Assembly (NCBI GenBank): GCA_964367685.1
Contig: CAYIYM010000001.1
Coordinates: 124,001 to 188,000, forward strand
Reading direction: 5' to 3'
Source: CAUPWF01 sp964367685
Lineage (GTDB): Bacteria > Bacillota > Clostridia > Lachnospirales > Lachnospiraceae
Length of the DNA stretch: 64,000 nt
Of the stretch, positions 16,423-25,695 are shown one piece after another. The first letter of the stretch is position 1. The number at the start of each line of letters is the position of its first letter. The position numbers and the translations under genes were made by a program. Under the pieces are notes generated by a model. The model searched no databases and was not told the origin of the DNA. It saw only the letters and a list, made by a program, of their open reading frames with translations.

Positions 16423-18717
16423 CTAGCCTGTCGCTCGTTCTATATCTATCATACCTTCGATATGATGCAATTTCTCTATAATTCGATTTAATTCTTCTCT
16501 ACTCGCTACTGTGAACGATATTTCTGTAGTCGCCACTTTTTGCTTATTGACACGAACATTCATCGCTTTAATGTCAATATGAAACTCTGTTAGTACTTTT
16601 GAAATATCCATAAGTAACCCAGGTCGATCATTTGAAAAAAGCTTCAACATAGCCACATATCCACTCGTGCGTTGCTCATGCTCTGAATGACCCCATTCTG
16701 AATCAATTAATCGAGCACGCTCAGCTTCTGATAGGTTTACCATATTGACACAATCTGTTCTATGAATTGATAATCCTCGACCTCTTGTAACAAATCCGAC
16801 AATTTCATCGCCTGGCACTGGATTGCAACACCTAGAAAAACGCACTGCGACATCATCGATTCCTTTTACGACAATTCCACTCTTGGATTTCATAACATTT
16901 AATTTATCCAATTTGCTCTCTTCTGTAATTTTATCCAGAACTTCTTCGTTTGTTACAACTTTCTTATGATCTTTATCGTATTCCTCTAATAGACGGTTAA
17001 CGATTTGACCTTCACGCATCCCTCCATGCCCAATCGCGGCTAGTGCAGAATCCCAATCTTTGAAACCATATTTCTTTTGCACTATTTCTAGATACTTCGG
17101 TTTATTTAAATTTGACCACTGAATAGCCTTCGTCTTACAATAGGCAGCGATCATATCTTTACCTTTGATGATATTTTCTTCTTTGAATTCTTTCTTAAAC
17201 CATGCATTAATTTTACTTTTTGCTTGAGTAGATTGTACAGATTTTAACCAGTCTCTACTTGGTCCACGAGAATTTTGAGACGTGATAATTTCAATGCGAT
17301 CACCGTTTTTCACCTTATAATCAATTGGAACAATCTTTCCATTCACTCTAGCGCCTACCATTTTATTCCCTACCGCACTGTGCACAGAATAGGCAAAATC
17401 AATCGGTGTTGAACCTTTTGGAAGATTCTTTACATCTCCATTTGGTGTAAAACAATACACATCATCAGCAAATAAATCTAAATCTCCTTTTAACAAATCA
17501 AGAAATTCATGATTATCTGTCATGTCTCGTTGCCATTCTAAGATACGTCTTAGCCAAGTAAGCTTCTCTTCTTCTTGCATTCGTACACTATCTTTTGAAT
17601 TTCCTTCTTTGTATTTCCAGTGAGCTGCAATTCCATACTCTGCTGTTTTTTGCATTTCTTCTGTACGTATTTGAATTTCAAAAGGTTGCCCTTTTTTGCT
17701 AATTAATGTTGTATGGAGAGATTGATACATATTTGCTTTAGGCATAGCAATATAATCTTTGAAACGTCCTGGAATTGGAGTGTAATTTTCATGTATTACA
17801 CCTAATGCAGCATAGCAATCCTTAATGCTCTTTACGATAATACGAACTGCAAATAAATCATAGATTTCATCTACGGTTTTATCTTGCTTGATCATCTTTT
17901 TATAAATACTAAAAATATGCTTCACTCGTCCATATACTTGCGAATCAATATCTGATTCATTCATATAATATTTTACATCAATAATAATATTTGAAATAAA
18001 ATCTTCTCGCTCTTCTTGTCTTTCATCAATTTGATGAACCAAATCATTATATACATCTGGTTGTAAATATTTGAGTGATAAATCGTCTAATTCAATTTTA
18101 ATTTTTGATATACCGAGTCGTTGTGCAATCGGTGCATAGATATCCATGGTTTCTCTTGCTTTTTCGACTTGTTTTTCTGGACGCATAAATTCCAATGTCC
18201 GCATATTATGGAGTCTGTCTGCAAGTTTAATTAGGATTACTCGAATATCTTTTGCCATTGCAAGAAACATCTTTCGAAGATTCTCTGCTTGAATTTCTAA
18301 TTTATCTGCGGAATATGATAATTTCCCCAATTTTGTTACACCGTCTACAAGCAATGCAACTTCCTCACCGAATTGTAATGCTATTTCAGCTTCAGACATT
18401 ACAGTATCTTCCACAACATCGTGTAACATCCCTGCAACAATTGTTTCTTTATCTAACTCCAAATCCGCCAAAATAATTGCAACCCAAAGGGGATGAATAA
18501 TATAGGATTCACCCGATTTTCTATACTGATCTTTATGTGCTGTATAGGCAATATCATAAGCCTTTTTTATCATTGAAATATCAGTCGACGGATGATATTT
18601 TCGAATACGCTTCACTAATTTTTCATATAATAATTGTGGGTCTTGATATTCTTCGGGTTTAATTGAAAGATGGTTATTTACCACTGTTTGTTTAGAAACA
18701 CCAGATTCATTTCCCAT
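16423..18717 (-). CDS. relA: Bifunctional (p)ppGpp synthetase/hydrolase RelA/SpoT
   Basis: A 764-aa long RSH protein controlling the stringent response. Order: HD hydrolase domain (HDVVEDT at about 98-104), synthetase domain (YDLFAVRIIV, YQSLHTTLIS, EIQIRTEEMQ, EYGIAAHWKYKEG), TGS domain (DVYCFTPNGDV...PIDFAYSVHSAVG), a C-terminal zinc/helical region with SRCCNPVPGDEIVG, and an ACT domain. Both enzymatic halves look intact. The start at 18717 is used because GGAGGG lies 7 bases upstream; the ATG at 18732 lies within that site. apt, often next to relA, is not here. Confidence 0.96.
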   Translation of the reverse strand: MGNESGVSKQTVVNNHLSIKPEEYQDPQLLYEKLVKRIRKYHPSTDISMIKKAYDIAYTAHKDQYRKSGESYIIHPLWVAIILADLELDKETIVAGMLHDVVEDTVMSEAEIALQFGEEVALLVDGVTKLGKLSYSADKLEIQAENLRKMFLAMAKDIRVILIKLADRLHNMRTLEFMRPEKQVEKARETMDIYAPIAQRLGISKIKIELDDLSLKYLQPDVYNDLVHQIDERQEEREDFISNIIIDVKYYMNESDIDSQVYGRVKHIFSIYKKMIKQDKTVDEIYDLFAVRIIVKSIKDCYAALGVIHENYTPIPGRFKDYIAMPKANMYQSLHTTLISKKGQPFEIQIRTEEMQKTAEYGIAAHWKYKEGNSKDSVRMQEEEKLTWLRRILEWQRDMTDNHEFLDLLKGDLDLFADDVYCFTPNGDVKNLPKGSTPIDFAYSVHSAVGNKMVGARVNGKIVPIDYKVKNGDRIEIITSQNSRGPSRDWLKSVQSTQAKSKINAWFKKEFKEENIIKGKDMIAAYCKTKAIQWSNLNKPKYLEIVQKKYGFKDWDSALAAIGHGGMREGQIVNRLLEEYDKDHKKVVTNEEVLDKITEESKLDKLNVMKSKSGIVVKGIDDVAVRFSRCCNPVPGDEIVGFVTRGRGLSIHRTDCVNMVNLSEAERARLIDSEWGHSEHEQRTSGYVAMLKLFSNDRPGLLMDISKVLTEFHIDIKAMNVRVNKQKVATTEISFTVASREELNRIIEKLHHIEGMIDIERATG

Positions 18718-18768
18718 ATCAATTCCCTCCATTTCTCAACTCTTAGAATTTTCTTAAATAATTTAACT

Positions 18769-18797
18769 ATTATATCATTTTTATATACTCATTTCAA
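18769..18797 (-). promoter_or_regulatory. relA promoter
   Basis: Minus strand: TTGAAA (18797-18792), 17 bases, TATAAT (18774-18769) preceded by TGA (extended -10), about 50 bases before relA. The remaining AT-rich stretch to recJ (18798-18946) shows no gene. Confidence 0.7.
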
Positions 18798-18946
18798 ACA
18801 TTTTATATAGTCAATTGTAATAAAATCAAACGTTTTTTTGATTTATTAACAATTTCTTAATCTATGAAATTTTCTATCAATCATCATTTTTTAAAATTAT
18901 AACACAATTCGTATCTTTGTACAACTTTTCGTGTTTTTTCACTGTT

Positions 18947-20719
18947 TTATCTGTAATTTTGCACTATTATCTGTAATGTCTTTTGATTCATATATTCATT
19001 GATACTAGGATAAAAAGTAAAGGACATTTGAATATTTGCTCTCCTGCCTTTTTTTATTGCTTCAATTGCTGATTTTGAAAAAGTTATTTCCAAATACTCC
19101 ATAAATTTCAGAACATCTCCAAAATAAATTGCAGACATCTCAATACCTTGTAAGTCGATTACTTGCATTTTTATTACATTCTGATTCTTTCCAATAATTT
19201 GCAATTTTATAATCTCAAGTCCTTTTTCTACAAATACGGGCTTAGCATTTCCTTTTCCAAAGGGTTCTAACCTTGATAACTCTTGAATCATCCCTTCACT
19301 AATATAAGAAAGTGGGCATTGCATATCAATAGATATTTTGGGCATTAGATCATCTTTACTAAGGGTACAAAGTAAGTTTAAAGTACGACGTAACTTATCT
19401 ACATTCTCCTCTAGGAGGCTCATTCCAGCTGCTAATTTATGACCTCCATATCTACGAAATAGTTCTTTGCACTTTGATAATTCTTCATACATATGATAGG
19501 CTTCGATAGAACGTCCTGATCCTTTCACCCCATCCTCTGCTTGAGTAAGAACAATGGCTGGTTTGTTATATTTCTCTCTAATTCTTCCTGCAATAATTCC
19601 GGCTAAACTCTCATGACAATCAGACAAATACACCACTAAAACCGGATCATCCAAATACATACTTTCAATTAATTCAATCGCTTGGTCTACACCTGCAAAT
19701 GTCATTTCCTTCCGACTGTCATTCAAAGCTTTCAAATCAGATGCCATAATGTCTGCATCTTTTTTCCTCTTACTTCTCATTAATTGCAATGCTTTTTTTG
19801 CTGTATCTAATCTTCCACTTGCATTCAAGCACGGGCCTAGTACAAATCCTATATGGTAGGAACCTAAATTCTCAACATCTATTTGTGTCTTTTCAATCAG
19901 CGCCTGCAGGCCTAGATTCTTTGTACGCTTCAGCATTTCTAATCCTTGTTTCACAAAAATTCTATTTTCCTCGATCAACTCCATAACATCACCGATGGTT
20001 GCAATGGCCACATTTTCCATAAGATAGTCCACATCTTCTGCATCTCTTCCCATCGCATGATGTAGCGCCTCAATTAATTTATATGCAACTGCTGCACCGC
20101 AAAGCTCTTTAAAGGGATAAGTACAATCCTCTTGTTTTGGATCAATTACTGCATCTGCAGATGGCAAGATATATTGTCGCTCAAATCCATCTATTGTTGC
20201 AACTTCTTCATATGGAACTTCATGATGATCAGTTATAATAATCGTCAATCCTTGCTCTTTTGCATATGCAATCTCATTGGCTGCCGCAATTCCATTGTCA
20301 CAAGTAATAATAGTATCGATATCATCTGCTATCGCACGTTCGATTAATTCAATATTTAGACCATATCCATCTTTAATTCTATCTGGAATATCACTATCAA
20401 CACAAGCACCTAGATTCTCTAAACCCTCAAGCAGAATATACGTGGCACTCACACCATCAATGTCGTAGTCTCCAATAATGCGAATTCGTTTTCTAGATTG
20501 AATTTTTTCTCTTAATATATCAATTGCCTTAGACATATCCTTCATTAATATTCCATCATGCAAGTGTTCTAGCGTTCCATTTAAATACATGTCGATTGCC
20601 TCATCTCCAATAATCTCTCGATTCCGCATTAAAAGTGCGATAATTGGGCTGATTTTAAATCGATTGGCAATCCCTTGAAAGTCTGCACCTTTTCTAGTAA
20701 TAAACCACTGTTCTTCCAT
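18947..20719 (-). CDS. recJ: Single-stranded-DNA-specific exonuclease RecJ
   Basis: A 590-aa DHH-family 5'-3' exonuclease acting in recombination and repair. Motifs: RIIGDYDIDGVSA (metal ligands), CDNGIAA, ITDHHEVP (the DHH motif), DPKQEDCTYPFKELCGAAVAYKL, and the DHHA1 domain GGHKLAAGMSL, followed by a C-terminal OB-like region. Length is normal. It lies downstream of the secDF terminator and upstream of relA. Confidence 0.96.
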   Translation of the reverse strand: MEEQWFITRKGADFQGIANRFKISPIIALLMRNREIIGDEAIDMYLNGTLEHLHDGILMKDMSKAIDILREKIQSRKRIRIIGDYDIDGVSATYILLEGLENLGACVDSDIPDRIKDGYGLNIELIERAIADDIDTIITCDNGIAAANEIAYAKEQGLTIIITDHHEVPYEEVATIDGFERQYILPSADAVIDPKQEDCTYPFKELCGAAVAYKLIEALHHAMGRDAEDVDYLMENVAIATIGDVMELIEENRIFVKQGLEMLKRTKNLGLQALIEKTQIDVENLGSYHIGFVLGPCLNASGRLDTAKKALQLMRSKRKKDADIMASDLKALNDSRKEMTFAGVDQAIELIESMYLDDPVLVVYLSDCHESLAGIIAGRIREKYNKPAIVLTQAEDGVKGSGRSIEAYHMYEELSKCKELFRRYGGHKLAAGMSLLEENVDKLRRTLNLLCTLSKDDLMPKISIDMQCPLSYISEGMIQELSRLEPFGKGNAKPVFVEKGLEIIKLQIIGKNQNVIKMQVIDLQGIEMSAIYFGDVLKFMEYLEITFSKSAIEAIKKGRRANIQMSFTFYPSINEYMNQKTLQIIVQNYR

Positions 20720-20803
20720 ATGATATCCCCTCTATCTTCTGCTAGCAGCTAGCTAATCTATTTATATTATCTCTATACTATACATGATTTTTCAGAAAAT
20801 AAA

Positions 20804-20849
20804 AAGAAGATACATTAGATAATATCTTCATCATCTAACGTATCTTCTT
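20804..20849 (-). terminator. Terminator after secDF
   Basis: Two 17-base arms (20804-20820 and 20833-20849) with near-complete pairing; on the minus strand the stem runs into TTTTTATTTTC. It closes the scfA-scfB-secDF unit. Confidence 0.85.
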
Positions 20850-20874
20850 TCTTATCATTTAATATCACACAAAA

Positions 20875-23013
20875 TTATTTGTTTTTTTTATTTTTCATTA
20901 CATACCATAGGGCTCCTGTAATAAACACAGAAGAGTATGCTCCACAGATAATCCCTACCATTAATGGTAAAGCAAATTCCTTAATTGCACTTACTCCTAG
21001 CACATAGAGTACTGCAACCATTATAAATGTTGTAAATGATGTGTAAATACTTCTTGTTAATGTTTGTGAGATACTGCGATTAACAAGAACATGTAACTCT
21101 TCGCGAGATGCTCCAAGCTTTACTTCTTCACGAATACGATCAAAAATTACAATGGTAGCATTAATTGAGTAACCAACAATTGTCAGCATACACGCAATAA
21201 ATGTATTTCCTACGGACACTCTTGCAACCGCATAGAACGCAAGTACTACTAATACATCGTGAACCAATGCAACAACTGCACTTCCAGCAAAACGAATATC
21301 TTTGAATCGTAACCAAATGTATAACAACATCGCGATTGTAGCTACAATAACCGCAACGATTGCATCCTGTCTCATTTCTGAACTTACTGTGGAACTGATA
21401 TTTTCTGTTGCGATTCCTTCTTCTGTTACTCCGAATTCAGAAATCAGTACATCTTTCATATCTCCACGCTCTTCTACTGTTAATGATTTTGTTTTAATAA
21501 CAACTTCATTTGTGCCCTCTACCTTTGAAGCTTGAATATTTCCGTCACCGATTATCTCTTCAATAACTGGTTTGATTTCTTCATCAATTTCCTCTAATGA
21601 ATAATTCTCATTAAATGAAACAGTTGTTGATGTCCCACCACTAAATTCAATGCTATAGTTTAACGCTCCAGCTTTATTTGCATTCATTCCCATGAAAGCT
21701 ATTCCCACAATAATAATAATTCCCGATGCAATAAAGCATAAATTTCTCACACGTAAGAAATCAAATACTTTACTTACTTTTTTATTTGCACCATAATATT
21801 TTGGATTCTTCCACCCTAAAGCAATAAATGAATATACAATCACTCTAGTAATAACTAATGCTGAAAACATAGAAACTACAATCCCTAGTGCCAATGTTTG
21901 TGCAAAGCCTTTTACACTCCCTGTTCCTAAGAATCCAAGAACAATTGCCGCAATTAGAGTAGTAATATTTCCATCTACAATTGCAGATAGGGCTTTTTTA
22001 AATCCTATTTTAACTGCATTCTTCACAGATTTTCCTTCTTGTAATTCTTCCTTCACACGTGCAAAAATAATTACATTTGCATCTACTGCCATTCCAATTC
22101 CCAAAATAATACCTGCAATACCTGGTAATGTTAGGGTCAAATCAAAGCCATTTACAAGGACAACAACGGTTCCAACATATACTAAAAGTGCGATACTTGA
22201 AGCAATTCCAGGAACCATATATACGATACACATGAATGCAAGAATAATTCCAACACCTATTAAGCCTGCTAATAAACTTGTTTCTACCGCTTCTTCTCCT
22301 AATTGTGCACCTACTACTTTTGAACTAATTTCCTCTAGTTCTAATTTTAATCCACCAATACGAATTGTTGATGCTAGAATTTCTGCTTCTTCAAAATCCG
22401 CCATACCTTCGATAACTGCACTATCTCCTGTAAGTGCTTCATTAACATAAGGTTCGCTGACAATCTCACCATCATATATAATGATGATTTGTTTTCCAAC
22501 ATTCTCAGCTGTTGCTGTCGCAAATTTTTCACGTCCTTCTTCTGTCATTGTCAACTCAACGAGATATTGGTTTGCTTGTGTGTTGGGATCCGCAGTAGTT
22601 GCTGCTCTAGCGCTTGCGATATCAGTTCCTTCTAAAACTACATTCCCATCAACATCTTGAAACTCTAGTGTTCCAGGCTCACCTAGTTCATTCAAAATTT
22701 CTTCTGCATTAACAACACCTGGAATTTCAATACTAATTCTATTATCACCTACTTGATAAACTGTAGCCTCTGTACTATATTCTTCCACACGTTTTTGCAA
22801 CTTATAGATTGTATCTTTCATATCTTCTGATGAAGGTTCTGATTCCTTTGTTTGGTATGTAATACTAACCCCGCCATTTAAATCAAGTCCCAACTTAATG
22901 TTTTTAGCTGCACCTGTCGCATCTGCACCAAATCCAATAGCAGATGTAAATCCTAATAAACCTATAATTACAACGATTAAAACTAATGATATAATTCCTT
23001 TATTCTTATTCAT
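20875..23013 (-). CDS. secDF: Protein translocase SecDF (fused)
   Basis: A 712-aa RND-family accessory subunit that uses the proton-motive force to complete Sec export. SecD half: N-terminal TM, D1 motif IKLGLDLNGGVSITYQ, a periplasmic P1 domain, and LPGIAGIILGIGMAVDANVIIFARVKEEL. SecF half: SIEFSGGTS..., then VGYSINATIVIFDRIRE. Twelve TM segments are expected. The start at 23013 has AGGAGAGG 6 bases away; the ATG at 23019 is closer than ideal. It is 12 bases after scfB, so it is transcribed with the SCIFF genes. Confidence 0.95.
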   Translation of the reverse strand: MNKNKGIISLVLIVVIIGLLGFTSAIGFGADATGAAKNIKLGLDLNGGVSITYQTKESEPSSEDMKDTIYKLQKRVEEYSTEATVYQVGDNRISIEIPGVVNAEEILNELGEPGTLEFQDVDGNVVLEGTDIASARAATTADPNTQANQYLVELTMTEEGREKFATATAENVGKQIIIIYDGEIVSEPYVNEALTGDSAVIEGMADFEEAEILASTIRIGGLKLELEEISSKVVGAQLGEEAVETSLLAGLIGVGIILAFMCIVYMVPGIASSIALLVYVGTVVVLVNGFDLTLTLPGIAGIILGIGMAVDANVIIFARVKEELQEGKSVKNAVKIGFKKALSAIVDGNITTLIAAIVLGFLGTGSVKGFAQTLALGIVVSMFSALVITRVIVYSFIALGWKNPKYYGANKKVSKVFDFLRVRNLCFIASGIIIIVGIAFMGMNANKAGALNYSIEFSGGTSTTVSFNENYSLEEIDEEIKPVIEEIIGDGNIQASKVEGTNEVVIKTKSLTVEERGDMKDVLISEFGVTEEGIATENISSTVSSEMRQDAIVAVIVATIAMLLYIWLRFKDIRFAGSAVVALVHDVLVVLAFYAVARVSVGNTFIACMLTIVGYSINATIVIFDRIREEVKLGASREELHVLVNRSISQTLTRSIYTSFTTFIMVAVLYVLGVSAIKEFALPLMVGIICGAYSSVFITGALWYVMKNKKNK

Positions 23014-23025
23014 CCTCATCCTCTC

Positions 23026-24417
23026 CTATTCTGCCAAAGCAGCCTTTATCATGATGGCACATTCTACTCGCTTTTTCTGCATTTCACATCCAACATCATA
23101 GGTATCATAAATGGTCCCATGAAATTTATCTGAGTTTGCCATACAACCACCACTACAATAGAATTTAGCAAAACATGTTTTACACTTCTCTTTTGTGTAA
23201 ACACTACATCCTCTAAAATCATCTGCAATTTCAGGTTTAACGATGCCATCATCCACATTTCCCATTAAAAATGCTTCATTTCCTACAAATTGATGACATG
23301 GGTATAAATCTCCCCATGGAGTTACAGCTAAATATTCAGTTCCAGAACCACATCCTGATAAACGTTTGGCAACACATGGGCCACCCTCTAAGTCCAACAT
23401 AAAGTGGAAGAAATTAAATCCTCTTCCTTCTCTTTCTCTTTCAATCATAACCTTTGCCAGATTATCATATTCATCAAAGATTTGTGGCAAATCTTCTGCC
23501 ATAATTGCATAAGAATCTGTATCTTCTGCAACTACTGGTTCCACCGATATTTGTTTGAATCCTAAATCTGCGAATTCCAATACATCTTTGGTGAAATCTA
23601 AATTATTCTTTGTAAATGTCCCTCTAATGTAATAACGATCTTGATTTCTACTGTCTGCTAGTTTCTGGAATTTAGGAACAATCAAATCATAGCTTCCTTT
23701 TCCATTTCTAAATGGTCGCATAAGATCATTTACTTCTTTACGCCCATCTAAACTTAGCACTACGTTATCCATCTCTCTATTTGCAAATTCTTCTATTTCA
23801 TCGTTAAGCAGTACACCATTTGTAGTCAATGTGAATCGAAACTTCTTATTGAATTTTTCTTCTTGAGAACGACCATATGCAACTAGGTCTTTTACTACTT
23901 TCCAATTCATCAGTGGTTCACCACCGAAAAAGTCTACTTCCAAGTTTTTTCTATTCCCCGAATTAGCAATCAAATAATCTAGTGCCTTAGTACCAACTTC
24001 ATAAGTCATAAGTGCACGGCGTCCATGATATTCACCTTCTTCAGCGAAGCAATAACGACAGGCCAAATTACAATCATGGGCAATATGTAAACACATTGCT
24101 TTTACAACTGTTTTTCGTTGCTTTATTTCTCCTATATAAGCTTCATAACTATCTTTTGTATACAATTTCCCCATTTGGGTTAATTCTTTTATATCAGCAA
24201 ACGCTTCCATTACTTCCTCAAAATCATGCTTTTTACTCAAAACATTCTTTAATTTCTCAGTGGTTTCAGGCGCCTCCAACTCTTCTACTGTATAATCTTT
24301 ATTTCCATCTTTTAGTGTTTCTAATATATCAAAACAAATTTCATCGATAATATGCACTGACCCACTGTTTACATCTAGTGCTATATATATATCATTATTA
24401 AGGTACTGATGAACCAT
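23026..24417 (-). CDS. scfB: SCIFF thioether maturase, radical SAM/SPASM
   Basis: A 463-aa radical SAM enzyme of the family that installs a Cys-Thr thioether (ranthipeptide) cross-link in SCIFF peptides. The N-terminal 100 residues form a peptide-recognition-like region; the radical SAM cluster is C116-NLA-C120-RY-C123, followed by FGGEPLMNW; the SPASM auxiliary cluster region holds GCGSGTEYLAVTPWGDLYPCHQF and CFAKFYCSGGCMANS. The substrate gene scfA is 81 bases upstream. AAAGGA precedes the ATG at 24417; the open frame further upstream crosses a strong hairpin and is not needed. Confidence 0.95.
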   Translation of the reverse strand: MVHQYLNNDIYIALDVNSGSVHIIDEICFDILETLKDGNKDYTVEELEAPETTEKLKNVLSKKHDFEEVMEAFADIKELTQMGKLYTKDSYEAYIGEIKQRKTVVKAMCLHIAHDCNLACRYCFAEEGEYHGRRALMTYEVGTKALDYLIANSGNRKNLEVDFFGGEPLMNWKVVKDLVAYGRSQEEKFNKKFRFTLTTNGVLLNDEIEEFANREMDNVVLSLDGRKEVNDLMRPFRNGKGSYDLIVPKFQKLADSRNQDRYYIRGTFTKNNLDFTKDVLEFADLGFKQISVEPVVAEDTDSYAIMAEDLPQIFDEYDNLAKVMIEREREGRGFNFFHFMLDLEGGPCVAKRLSGCGSGTEYLAVTPWGDLYPCHQFVGNEAFLMGNVDDGIVKPEIADDFRGCSVYTKEKCKTCFAKFYCSGGCMANSDKFHGTIYDTYDVGCEMQKKRVECAIMIKAALAE

Positions 24418-24447
24418 TTCAGAACCATCCTTTCTATAACGTACATA

Positions 24448-24472
24448 GGCAGCGCCCAATTTGGTCGCTGCC
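24448..24472 (-). other. Strong intercistronic hairpin between scfA and scfB
   Basis: GGCAGCGACC and GGGCGCTGCC pair over 10 positions (one wobble) around a 5-base loop. It is GC-rich against an AT-rich background and lacks a T-run. Its placement between precursor and maturase suggests an RNA-stability or attenuation element that keeps peptide mRNA more abundant than enzyme mRNA (inference). Confidence 0.75.
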
Positions 24473-24498
24473 TGCATTGTAACTTTATTAACTTCGTA

Positions 24499-24642
24499 TT
24501 ATTTTTTTTGCTCGCAAGTTTGATTTCCAACTGTGCAAGATGTTTTACATGCAGATTGACATGAAGTTTGACATTCTCCACATCCACCTTTTTTCACTGT
24601 ATCGTTCAATGTGCTAGCATTTAATGTCTTAATATGTTTCAT
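24499..24642 (-). CDS. scfA: SCIFF (six cysteines in forty-five) ranthipeptide precursor
   Basis: A 47-residue peptide opening MKHIKTLNASTLNDTVKKGG with six cysteines at 21, 24, 28, 32, 36 and 43 and the core CGECQTSCQSACKTSCTV. This is the highly conserved Clostridial SCIFF precursor. From what I recall of a characterised homologue, the cross-link joins Cys32 and Thr37; both residues are present at the same positions. GGAGG lies 9 bases before the ATG. scfB and secDF follow. The biological role of SCIFF is still unclear, with quorum-sensing-like functions proposed for ranthipeptides. Confidence 0.97.
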   Translation of the reverse strand: MKHIKTLNASTLNDTVKKGGCGECQTSCQSACKTSCTVGNQTCEQKK

Positions 24643-24678
24643 AATGCAATTCCTCCTTAAAAGTCTTTAACTTTGGTA

Positions 24679-24707
24679 ATTATACCACACTGCCAAATGA
24701 TAGTAAA
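24679..24707 (-). promoter_or_regulatory. scfA promoter
   Basis: Minus strand: TTTACT (24707-24702), 17 bases ending in TGG (extended -10), then a perfect TATAAT (24684-24679), giving a leader of about 30 bases before scfA. Confidence 0.75.
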
Positions 24708-24721
24708 CTCTTTTTTATGTA

Positions 24722-24778
24722 TCCATTACGACTTCATTACCACTTCATTACTACTTCCATTACCACTTCCATTACCAC
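24722..24778. repeat. Short tandem repeat, five 11-12 bp units
   Basis: Successive units TCCATTACGAC, TTCATTACCAC, TTCATTACTAC, TTCCATTACCAC and TTCCATTACCAC lie between the DMT permease stop and the scfA promoter. They are non-coding as far as I can tell, and unit length drifts from 11 to 12. Confidence 0.85.
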
Positions 24779-24797
24779 TCAGATAATAGATGTTACT

Positions 24798-25676
24798 TTA
24801 GTCCTTTCCAGAAATCAAAAGTCCTGCTGTCGTAAGCCCTGCTCCAATTAATGTAACCCAGGTAATTGGTTCTTGTAATACTATTGTAGATGCCACCATA
24901 GTAAATACAGGCGAAAGATATAGATATACCGTCGTTTTAACGGTTCCTAGCGTGCGTAATGCAATATTCCATGTTACGAAGCATATAGCCGAGGCACCAA
25001 TCCCCAGATATAAGAGGTTGCATAAATATATAGGATTTGAAAATTTAGACATATCCCAGGAAATTGGGAACACTAAAGTTGCCGGAAGTAAAAAGATTAA
25101 CCCGTAAAAGAAAATTCTTCTTGTAACCTGAATCATAGGATAGTTCCATTCGCCAATTTTATTCACAATGTTCGAATAAAAAGCCCAGGTTAAGGCCGCT
25201 ATGATTGTGAGTATATCACCCATGGGATTCAATGATAATTCACTTGCCCCATGAAAACTAATTGCTGCAATTCCAGTGATGGCCACTATGAATCCTAAGA
25301 CAAACCGCTTACTTAACTTCTTTCCTCCGAAAAATAAAACGGTAACAATCCCTGTAAAAAAAGGTACTGTCGAAATAATAACACCTACATTTGCTGCTGT
25401 CGTATACGTCAATGCAATATTCTCTGTCAAAAAATACAAGGTAACACCTGTTACTCCTGCTGCAATGAAATAACACTCTTTTTTCCAATTCCTAACATGT
25501 AACCGTTGTGGTTTCATAATGTTCAAGAAAATAAGCGCCAAAATAAATCGTATAATTGCAATTTCAATTGGTTCAAATTCATCTAATAGAACTTTTGTAG
25601 ATACGAAAGTTGTTCCCCAAACTGCTACTGATAAAAACGCCATCATATGTGACAGAATCTGTTTTTTTTGTTTCAT
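24798..25676 (-). CDS. EamA/DMT-superfamily transporter
   Basis: A 292-aa integral membrane protein with ten predicted TM segments arranged as two EamA repeats: the first from about residue 10 (VAVWGTTFVSTKVLLDEF) and the second from about 155 (ALTWAFYSNIVNKIG). The C terminus VFTMVASTIVLQEPITWVTLIGAGLTTAGL is the typical EamA ending. Substrate unknown; members export amino acids or metabolites. The gene lies 19 bases after a HAD phosphatase gene and probably shares its promoter. Confidence 0.92.
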   Translation of the reverse strand: MKQKKQILSHMMAFLSVAVWGTTFVSTKVLLDEFEPIEIAIIRFILALIFLNIMKPQRLHVRNWKKECYFIAAGVTGVTLYFLTENIALTYTTAANVGVIISTVPFFTGIVTVLFFGGKKLSKRFVLGFIVAITGIAAISFHGASELSLNPMGDILTIIAALTWAFYSNIVNKIGEWNYPMIQVTRRIFFYGLIFLLPATLVFPISWDMSKFSNPIYLCNLLYLGIGASAICFVTWNIALRTLGTVKTTVYLYLSPVFTMVASTIVLQEPITWVTLIGAGLTTAGLLISGKD

Positions 25677-25695
25677 TTTATTCTCTCTTCTATCT

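Noticed and set aside
24381..24587. 68-aa open frame rich in His and Lys overlapping scfA
   Set aside because: It is the wrong frame of scfA; the SCIFF frame has the conserved Cys pattern and ribosome site.
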